The notes under the pieces: generated by a model | Database searches by the model: none | What the model was told of the DNA's origin: nothing | Seen by the model: only the letters and a program-made list of their open reading frames with translations | Program-made: the position numbers and the translations under genes | Source: Ruminococcus sp. UBA5129 | Lineage (GTDB): Bacteria; Bacillota; Clostridia; Oscillospirales; Ruminococcaceae | DNA: 12,910 nucleotides | Assembly (NCBI GenBank): GCA_002414125.1 | Contig: DHYN01000070.1 | Location: 36,836-49,745 of the forward strand | Direction of reading: 5' to 3' | In this document: piece by piece, positions 7,395 through 12,910 of the stretch | Layout of the letters: each line of letters starts with the position of its first letter | How positions within the stretch are numbered: position 1 is the first letter of the stretch

Positions 7395-8525
7395 ATGAAA
7401 AGATTCAAAACGACTGCACTGACCGTGATGTTTCTTGTACTCACGCTGACAGTGCTTGTAATAACGCTGTTCAGAGAAAAGGGCAGTATATCCTATCAGG
7501 AGAACCGAGTCCTTGCAGGCAGACCGTCATTCAGTGTCGAAGCGGCTGTAAACGGCGACATTACCCGTGACTTCGGCAGCTATATCACCGACCATTTTGC
7601 TGGGAGAAGCTACTTGCTGAAATTGAAAGGTGTTATTGAAATAAATGTCGGTGAACGAATGATAAATGGAGTCTATATCAGCTCCGACAGACTTCTCAGC
7701 GCTAATAATCTGAAAAACGTTTCAACAGAGGGATTTACCGAGGCAGTAAATACGTTTTCCGACAATTATGAGGGGACTGTCTATTTTACAGCGTTGCCGA
7801 CATCGACAGGCGTTTACGGAGAAATGCTCCCCGAATATCTTAACACGGGAGCAGAAAAGCAGCGTATCGACTCGCTATACGGTGATCTTGGCGATAAAGT
7901 CCGCAGGATAGATGCCTACAGTATCCTAAAGATGCTGAACGACAACTACATTTTTTATCGTAACGATACAAAATGGACGAGCTACGGCGCATACTGCGTC
8001 TACAGAACGGTTATCCAGAAGCTCGGATTTTCGCCGATAGCCTATGACCGTTTTACGATAGAGCATGTAACGGGAGATTTCCGCGGAAATCTGTACAACC
8101 GCTCACAGTATACGGGCATCAAGGCGGACATGCTTGATATTTACGAATATCGTCGCGGTACTGAGATCGTATCCTGCAAATCATACGACAACAGTGGAGC
8201 TGCGCATGATGCGAAGCTTTATGATAAGAGCTTCATCGGCACAAATGACATGTATCGGCTTTACCTCGGCGAGAAAACGCTCATGCTTCGCATAAATACG
8301 GGACTCAACAACGATAAGAAGCTGCTTGTGATAAAGGATGATTACGCAAACTGCTTTGTACCGTTTCTCACGCAGCATTACAGTGAGATATGTGTTATCT
8401 CGCCCGATATGCTCACATCCGATCTCAGTAAGCTCCTCAATGTAAATGAATATGAGCAGACATTGTTCCTTTTCGGTATAGAGAATATCTCAGACGAGCT
8501 GAATATGCAGCTTCTCAACAGATAA
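7395..8525 (+). CDS. DHHW-family (AlgX/AlgJ-like SGNH) surface protein with altered catalytic motifs
   Basis: DHHW-family proteins are extracytoplasmic, membrane-anchored partners of AlgI-type MBOAT proteins and are thought to pass the acyl group to a polysaccharide. The 376 residues start with a signal-anchor (about 7-26), then the family block ENRVLAGRPSFS (36-47), ISSDRLL region (96-101), ALPTSTGVYGEMLP (133-146) and FYRNDTKWTSYGAY (187-200). The namesake motif, usually DHHW or DTHW, reads D191-T-K193-W194, so the expected catalytic His is Lys. The nucleophile region, usually KDSYAN, is KDDYAN (314-319) with Asp316 for Ser. The GGNH-like block is LGEKTL (291-296). All three changes would abolish a Ser-His-Asp mechanism. 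The rest of the sequence is well preserved and the frame is intact. It is the last gene before a strong hairpin, directly after its MBOAT partner. Confidence 0.85.
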   Translation: MKRFKTTALTVMFLVLTLTVLVITLFREKGSISYQENRVLAGRPSFSVEAAVNGDITRDFGSYITDHFAGRSYLLKLKGVIEINVGERMINGVYISSDRLLSANNLKNVSTEGFTEAVNTFSDNYEGTVYFTALPTSTGVYGEMLPEYLNTGAEKQRIDSLYGDLGDKVRRIDAYSILKMLNDNYIFYRNDTKWTSYGAYCVYRTVIQKLGFSPIAYDRFTIEHVTGDFRGNLYNRSQYTGIKADMLDIYEYRRGTEIVSCKSYDNSGAAHDAKLYDKSFIGTNDMYRLYLGEKTLMLRINTGLNNDKKLLVIKDDYANCFVPFLTQHYSEICVISPDMLTSDLSKLLNVNEYEQTLFLFGIENISDELNMQLLNR

Positions 8526-8528
8526 TTG

Positions 8529-8555
8529 AAAAGCAGTCCGTAATGGACTGCTTTT
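8529..8555. terminator. Bidirectional intrinsic terminator between convergent genes
   Basis: A perfect 11-bp inverted repeat, AAAAGCAGTCC (8529-8539) and GGACTGCTTTT (8545-8555), flanks a 5-base loop GTAAT. It starts 3 bases after the DHHW-like stop and ends one base before the recQ stop. The stem has an A-run on one side and a T-run on the other, so it can end transcription from either direction. Confidence 0.88.
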
Positions 8556-8556
8556 G

Positions 8557-10605
8557 TCATAGCTTTTTTATCCGAAGAGAGATCTCGCTGATCGTGCGAT
8601 TGTGAGCGAGGGCAATCTGCGCCATGTTCATACCGTTTGAGATCTCCTTTCGGAGCTGTTCGTCCTCCTCGTGAGTCCACGGAGCTGCAATATTCTGCTG
8701 AGCCGCAAAGGACTTGTATGTTTTAAGATCATTTTCGAGGAATGATTCTGCATTTTCGGGAGCAGCCTGTGCGGCAGGATCTTTTTCTATGTAGCTGCGG
8801 ATCGCATTACAGAATGTATCCGAGTATTTTTCCGCCTTGTGAGTTCCGACGCCCGAAACATCGAGGAAGCTGTCGTAGTCGGTGGGAAGCTTCCTGCACA
8901 TATCCTTGAGCGTTGCATCCGTGAATACAACGAATGCGGGCATCTGCTCTCTGTCGGCGATCTCGCGGCGGAGCTTTTTGAGTATCGAAAAAATCGGACT
9001 GTTTGCGAAGAAATCCTCCTCTTTTTTCTTTTTGGACTTAGGCTCTTTTTCAATCGGAAGCTTCATCTCAAGCTTTTTGCGGTCACGGAGTATCTCGGCA
9101 GAGCGTGCGTTTAGCATGACCGTCTCGAATTTATCGTCCGAAACGCTCAGATACCCTTCTCGTATGAGGTGATCGAGAATAGTGCGTATACGTGAAAGGC
9201 TTGAATCAGACATTATGTTATACGTTGAAAGCTTGTCGAATCCGAGCTGAAGCAGGCGTTTGTCACGGCTGCCTTTCAGGATGTCGGCAACCATTTTTCT
9301 TCCGTAGTAAACGCCGCGCTGATGTATGCGGTATACGCATGAAACGATCTTCTGTGCATCGACGGTAATGTCAACTGTCTCGAATCCGCTCAGACAGTTT
9401 GAGCAGTTTCCGCAGTAATTTATAGAAGGGTCGCCGAAATATTTTAGTATGAATTCGCGCAGACAGCCTGTAGTTGTGCAGTATATAGTCATATCCTTGA
9501 GGCGGAGCTCGTCCTGACGCATTATCTCATCAGCTTGTTCGTCAGTCAGATCTATGTTGAGATCGCGACTGTTTTCGATCAGAAAACGGTTGGTACGGAT
9601 GTCCTGCGGACTGTACAGAAGAATGCAGTCGGCAGGTTCACCGTCGCGTCCTGCACGACCGGCTTCCTGATAATAGCTCTCGAGATTTTTAGGCATGTTG
9701 TAGTGTATAACGAAGGAGACATTTGATTTGTCGATCCCCATTCCGAAGGCATTTGTTGCGACCATGACCTGCCTGCGGTCGAAGAGAAAGTCGTCCTGAT
9801 TGGCATGGCGCTCCTCATCGCTGAGACCTGCATGATAGCGTGTCGCACTGAATCCGTCACGGCAAAGCTTTTCGCAGACCTCCTCAACATTTTTGCGCGA
9901 GATACAGTAAATTATTCCGCATTTATTCTTGCGTCTGCGGAGCTGATCTATCAGCTCCTCGTACTTGTTTTTCGGATGAACGACGCCGAAATACAGATTG
10001 GTGCGGTCAAATCCCGTAGTGATAAGAAAAGGGTCGTTCATTTGGAGAATATCAATAATATCGTCACGCACCTTTGGCGTAGCTGTTGCAGTGAAAGCGG
10101 AGATGATCGGTCGATAGGACAGTCGGTTTATGAAATCGACTATCTTTCGGTAATCGGGACGGAAATCCTGTCCCCATTGGGATATGCAGTGCGCCTCGTC
10201 AACTGTTATCATTGCGATCTTCATTTTGTTTGCGAATGAAATAAAGCCCTCGGAGGAAAGTCTTTCCGGTGCGGCGTAGATTATCTTGTACATCCCGTCA
10301 TAAGCACGGCGCATTACCTCGGCATACTGAGCGGAGGTGAGCGAGCTGTTGATGTAGGCAGCTCTTATTCCGGACTGCACAAGTGAATTGACCTGATCCT
10401 TCATGAGAGATATAAGCGGAGATATAACGAGCGTTATGCCGTCCGTCAGCATTGCGGGAACTTGATAGCAGATGGATTTTCCAGCACCTGTTGGCATTAT
10501 GCCGAGCGCATCGCGTCCCGACAGGATGCTGTCTATCAGCTCAGCCTGACCGCTGCGAAATTGCGAGTGACCGAAATATTCTCTTAAAACAGAATGCTTG
10601 TCCAC
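8557..10605 (-). CDS. recQ: ATP-dependent DNA helicase RecQ
   Basis: RecQ is a 3'-5' helicase that unwinds forks and recombination intermediates. Residues of the 682-aa protein show the full set: FRSGQAELID (16-25, the Q-like motif 0), Walker A PTGAGKS (38-44), DEAH (136-139), SAFTATATP (169-177), and YYQEAGRAGRDG (311-322, motif VI). The zinc site has Cys381, Cys398, Cys401 and Cys404. An RQC winged helix (about 410-515) follows, then a Lys-rich linker (KSKKKKEED), an HRDC domain (about 540-610, with SGVGTHKAEKY), and a C-terminal helix-turn-helix or SANT-like tail (643-682, WTHEEDEQLRKEI and NRTISEISLRIKKL). The start is GTG (bases 10605-10603) preceded by GAGGTG; an ATG two bases upstream is in another frame. 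It is convergent with the alaS-DHHW genes and divergent from the sigma gene. Confidence 0.97.
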   Translation of the reverse strand: MDKHSVLREYFGHSQFRSGQAELIDSILSGRDALGIMPTGAGKSICYQVPAMLTDGITLVISPLISLMKDQVNSLVQSGIRAAYINSSLTSAQYAEVMRRAYDGMYKIIYAAPERLSSEGFISFANKMKIAMITVDEAHCISQWGQDFRPDYRKIVDFINRLSYRPIISAFTATATPKVRDDIIDILQMNDPFLITTGFDRTNLYFGVVHPKNKYEELIDQLRRRKNKCGIIYCISRKNVEEVCEKLCRDGFSATRYHAGLSDEERHANQDDFLFDRRQVMVATNAFGMGIDKSNVSFVIHYNMPKNLESYYQEAGRAGRDGEPADCILLYSPQDIRTNRFLIENSRDLNIDLTDEQADEIMRQDELRLKDMTIYCTTTGCLREFILKYFGDPSINYCGNCSNCLSGFETVDITVDAQKIVSCVYRIHQRGVYYGRKMVADILKGSRDKRLLQLGFDKLSTYNIMSDSSLSRIRTILDHLIREGYLSVSDDKFETVMLNARSAEILRDRKKLEMKLPIEKEPKSKKKKEEDFFANSPIFSILKKLRREIADREQMPAFVVFTDATLKDMCRKLPTDYDSFLDVSGVGTHKAEKYSDTFCNAIRSYIEKDPAAQAAPENAESFLENDLKTYKSFAAQQNIAAPWTHEEDEQLRKEISNGMNMAQIALAHNRTISEISLRIKKL

Positions 10606-10610
10606 ATAAT

Positions 10611-10616
10611 CACCTC
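10611..10616 (-). promoter_or_regulatory. recQ ribosome binding site supporting a GTG start
   Basis: On the minus strand GAGGTG is followed by 5 bases and then GTG-GAC-AAG. The nearby ATG overlaps the GTG but is out of frame. Confidence 0.8.
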
Positions 10617-10656
10617 ATAAATAATGATGCACCCGAAGAGGGTACTGTCAATACTG

Positions 10657-10685
10657 ATTATATCACATAGATCTATTTTTTGCAA
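10657..10685 (-). promoter_or_regulatory. Probable housekeeping sigma promoter of recQ
   Basis: Read on the minus strand, TTGCAA (10685-10680) is followed by exactly 17 bases and TATAAT (10662-10657), with TG one base upstream of the -10 box (extended -10). Transcription would start near 10650, giving a leader of about 45 bases before the GTG start. Confidence 0.8.
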
Positions 10686-10744
10686 GCCGAAAAATTTTTT
10701 CCGAAAAATGCACGAAAACGGCTTCCTCGATTGTTTATTAAGTG

Positions 10745-10752
10745 AAAGGGGG
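10745..10752 (+). promoter_or_regulatory. Ribosome binding site of the sigma factor gene
   Basis: AAAGGGGG lies 8 bases before ATG 10761. No convincing -35/-10 pair for this gene could be found in 10686-10744, which is AT-rich and has two copies of CCGAAAAA (at 10687-10694 and 10701-10707 in slightly shortened form). Confidence 0.7.
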
Positions 10753-10760
10753 AATACAAC

Positions 10761-11282
10761 ATGAATATTACAGCTTCAAATATCGCTCTGTACGCCTTCG
10801 AGCATTTCGGCGACACTGTTCTGAGAGCCGCATTCAGCAGAACGGGAAACATGGCTGAAGCGGAGGATATTACACAGGATGTTTTTTTGAAGCTCCACGA
10901 GCATCCCGTGTCATTCAGAAACGATGAGCATATCAAGGCATGGCTGCTAAGATCGGCGATCAACAGATGCATCAATTATCACAAAAGCATTCGTGTAAAG
11001 GGACATATTGACATAGCTGATATGAGCGAGGAGAGATTTGCGATACCGTTTACCGAGTCGGAGAGTGAACTGCTTTCGGAGGTCAGGGAACTTCCCGGGA
11101 AATATTCTTCAGTAATATATCTCTACTATTATGAGGGGTACTCGATCAGAGAGATAGCTGAAATACTTGAGAAGAACGAAAACACGGTCAGCTCTTTGCT
11201 TCGGAGGGCGAGAAAAATGATGAAAACTAAACTTGAAAGGGAGGATAATTATGACGAACAAGGATTTCAAAAACGGGCTTGA
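10761..11282 (+). CDS. ECF-type RNA polymerase sigma factor
   Basis: This 173-residue protein has the two-domain ECF layout. Sigma region 2 is seen in AEAEDITQDVFLKLHEH (32-48) and IKAWLLRSAINRCINYHKS (58-76), which includes the -10 recognition segment. Sigma region 4 is LPGKYSSVIYLYYYEGYS (111-128) followed by the helix-turn-helix REIAEILEKNENTVSSLLRR (130-149) for -35 binding. It directs RNA polymerase to a small regulon, typically envelope or stress genes. The gene starts a divergent unit opposite recQ and overlaps the next gene by 32 bases, the usual arrangement of an ECF sigma with its anti-sigma partner. The promoter was not identified, so autoregulation cannot be judged. The specific ECF group is not recognised. 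Confidence 0.93.
   Translation: MNITASNIALYAFEHFGDTVLRAAFSRTGNMAEAEDITQDVFLKLHEHPVSFRNDEHIKAWLLRSAINRCINYHKSIRVKGHIDIADMSEERFAIPFTESESELLSEVRELPGKYSSVIYLYYYEGYSIREIAEILEKNENTVSSLLRRARKMMKTKLEREDNYDEQGFQKRA
11237..11244 (+). promoter_or_regulatory. Ribosome binding site that decides the anti-sigma candidate start
   Basis: AAGGGAGG lies 6 bases before ATG 11251 and inside the sigma coding region. The upstream in-frame TTG at 11233 precedes this motif and is unlikely to be used. Confidence 0.75.
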
Positions 11283-12795
11283 CAAGATAAAGTGTTCGGG
11301 TGAATTCAGAAAAAAGATGAACGACAAGCTTTCCGCGCCGATAAATGAGGTGCACGAATATGCCAACATTGTAAACGGTGTAGACAGGGTAGAGAAAAAG
11401 CCGTTCAGAGGGATCGCGATCGGTACTGCCGCATGTATTGCAGTCGGAGCAGGAGTGTTCGGTTTCTACAAGCTTGCAAATAAACCCGATATGCCCAATG
11501 ATCCGCTTTTCAGTGTTGCGGAGACCTCTCCTGCGGAAGAAGCGACCGCAGCTTCCACCAAGAAGCCTTCCGATGAAATAACCGTGGGGAAGGATGAAGT
11601 CGGTACGACAGAAGATTTAATGAAGCAGATCAATTCAGCGATAGATAACGCATACAGCGCATTTCAAGATCCTGAGAATCGTAATGGCAAGCTATGGTTT
11701 ATAGAGGGCGGCGGACAATTTGATTCCCTTTATGATGTGGAAATTTCCGAAGAGGAGTTCGTGTCTGTTCTTGATACGCTCAGAACCTTATCATATGAGC
11801 CGTTCAATATTGATGACAGTTCGGATCCATTGGAGCTCAGCAGGAACGCCTATTCCTCCGGAGCAGTAACGATCCGCAAGGACTATATTATGTTTGCAGA
11901 ATCATATGACAACCCTTCTCCGCTTGGAAGCGGCTGCTATTTTAGACCCTCGGGCGAGGAGAGCTGTGAAAAATACGCCGAGTTATACAATACGCTCGAA
12001 AAGGCAAGATATGACGATGTATTTACGATCGTCTCCGATATAAACATAGGCGAATATGCCGATCTGAAGTATGATTTTTTCCAGAAGTGGAGGTATTCCG
12101 AAGATACTGAAAATGCAGGCTATCCAGATATTTATTATAAAGGTACGGGCAGGCTGCGGTTCGATGCTTTCAGCCATGAGAACTATGCGTCTGTATCGGG
12201 TCAGAAGATATTTTATTCATACGACAAGGAAAACGGCGGCTACAATTTTGACAGTATTCACGACTCGGTGGGATTTGATATGGAGATAGTCAACGACGGT
12301 TACGGAAAGTCGTTGGCAAGAGAGATACAGCACGGTGCTTTCCACCCTGTAGATATTGATCTGCCGTATAGTGAGAGCAGTACGAACGGAGATATTATCC
12401 GTGAATTTGTAGATCAGTGGTATGAAAATCCCGATCAGAAACGTGAATTCGCCTGCAATTTTGACGAGCTTCCGTATTTCATCAATACGTTCCTCCGCGC
12501 AAGCTTTGACGAAAAGTCGGTCAAGGATCACATGATCGTTACTATTGATGATGAAACGATAACCTATTTGATATACTCTGAGCCTCTCGTTAGCAGCAAG
12601 AGTCCAGAGTGGTCATTGAGCTTTTCAATAGATCGTGACGGAATACTCCGCGACTACACAAGAACTGAGAACGGTACGGTCGCTGCGCAGTATCATGTTA
12701 CCGAGTCTGTTCCATTTGATTATGACGCAGGGGTAGAGTATACCGAGACAATGTTTAACATGATAGAAACATACAGAGAACCATGCAAATCATGA
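11251..12795 (+). CDS. Single-pass membrane protein, probable anti-sigma factor with large ectodomain
   Basis: The 514-residue product is not recognised as a named family. An N-terminal cytoplasmic stretch of about 52 residues (FKNGLDKIKCSGEFRKKM) resembles the short helical segments by which clostridial membrane anti-sigmas hold their sigma factor; no HxxxCxxC zinc motif is present. One membrane helix is at about 53-76 (IAIGTAACIAVGAGVFGFY within it). A low-complexity Thr/Ala/Glu/Ser linker (about 88-125) leads to an acidic, aromatic-rich outside domain of about 390 residues. Its last part (around 440-505) has alternating strand-like segments reminiscent of LppX/LolA-like lipoprotein folds, which is only an impression. 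The anti-sigma role is inferred from the 32-base overlap with the ECF gene and the topology. The outside domain is the likely sensor; its ligand is unknown. Confidence 0.75.
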   Translation: MTNKDFKNGLDKIKCSGEFRKKMNDKLSAPINEVHEYANIVNGVDRVEKKPFRGIAIGTAACIAVGAGVFGFYKLANKPDMPNDPLFSVAETSPAEEATAASTKKPSDEITVGKDEVGTTEDLMKQINSAIDNAYSAFQDPENRNGKLWFIEGGGQFDSLYDVEISEEEFVSVLDTLRTLSYEPFNIDDSSDPLELSRNAYSSGAVTIRKDYIMFAESYDNPSPLGSGCYFRPSGEESCEKYAELYNTLEKARYDDVFTIVSDINIGEYADLKYDFFQKWRYSEDTENAGYPDIYYKGTGRLRFDAFSHENYASVSGQKIFYSYDKENGGYNFDSIHDSVGFDMEIVNDGYGKSLAREIQHGAFHPVDIDLPYSESSTNGDIIREFVDQWYENPDQKREFACNFDELPYFINTFLRASFDEKSVKDHMIVTIDDETITYLIYSEPLVSSKSPEWSLSFSIDRDGILRDYTRTENGTVAAQYHVTESVPFDYDAGVEYTETMFNMIETYREPCKS

Positions 12796-12910
12796 TAAAT
12801 AGATATTTGTATGAAAACAAAAGAAATTAATCATATGCATGAGCGTTTTTGGTGATCCTGCCAATTCGGCCGTGCGAAAATAAACTGAGGCAGCACCGCA
12901 CAAAGACTGT
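12796..12910. other. Intergenic tail with possible truncated hairpin at window edge
   Basis: No convincing gene lies here. An ATG at 12811 opens only 14 codons without a ribosome binding site. GGCAGCACCGCAC (12889-12901), then AAAGACT and GT at the very end, could be the left arm and loop of a terminator whose right arm is outside the window; only two pairing bases are visible. Confidence 0.3.

Noticed and set aside
9805..10239. 144-codon plus-strand frame antisense to recQ
   Set aside because: It is a shadow of the well-conserved RecQ helicase core; no ribosome binding site or recognisable family.
10714..10741. Possible promoter for the sigma gene (GAAAAC and TATTAA-like boxes)
   Set aside because: A -10 box at 10736 would put the transcription start on the ribosome binding site, and spacing does not fit ECF-type boxes.
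12811..12855. 14-codon open frame after the anti-sigma gene
   Set aside because: Very short, no ribosome binding site, no recognisable sequence.
1..12910. CRISPR arrays, tRNA or rRNA genes, insertion sequences, riboswitches
   Set aside because: No repeat-spacer pattern, cloverleaf-like sequence, transposase or known riboswitch core was seen by eye; the region reads as ordinary chromosome.

Overview
The window looks like a housekeeping stretch of a Gram-positive clostridial chromosome, most like Ruminococcus (Oscillospiraceae). This rests on the protein style, the strong AGGAGG-type ribosome binding sites, moderate GC, and the pairing of an AlgI-type MBOAT gene with a DHHW-family gene, which is common in that group. 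The genus is an inference, not something the sequence proves.

Layout. Bases 2-8525 hold eight tightly packed plus-strand genes: the 3' part of alaS, a HIT-family nucleotide hydrolase, an adenine-type phosphoribosyltransferase, comEC, holA, an RNase M5-like Toprim gene, an MBOAT membrane acyltransferase homologue and a DHHW/SGNH-like membrane-anchored protein. Gaps are 1-17 bases or overlaps and no strong terminator lies between them, so they may form one transcription unit. It ends at a perfect 11-bp hairpin (8529-8555) shared with the convergent recQ gene (minus strand, 10605-8557). recQ has a GTG start and a near-consensus promoter. Divergent from recQ lies a two-gene unit: an ECF-type sigma factor and an overlapping single-pass membrane protein that is probably its anti-sigma factor. 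The last 115 bases hold no convincing gene.

How the genes relate. alaS, the HIT gene, the phosphoribosyltransferase, holA and rnmV serve translation, nucleotide salvage, replication and 5S rRNA maturation. comEC is the DNA-uptake channel. The MBOAT/DHHW pair resembles the systems that move acyl groups across the membrane onto cell-surface polymers. The sigma/anti-sigma pair is a probable envelope-sensing switch.

The main surprise is that three neighbouring proteins keep intact full-length frames but have lost the residues expected for catalysis. The ComEC beta-lactamase-like domain has Q-K-Q-A-S-Q where metal ligands H-x-H-x-D-H belong. The MBOAT protein has Tyr309 in place of the invariant His. 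Its DHHW partner has DTKW for DHHW/DxHW and KDDYAN where KDSYAN is expected. The joint loss in the MBOAT/DHHW pair suggests a non-enzymatic, pseudoenzyme version of an O-acyltransferase system.
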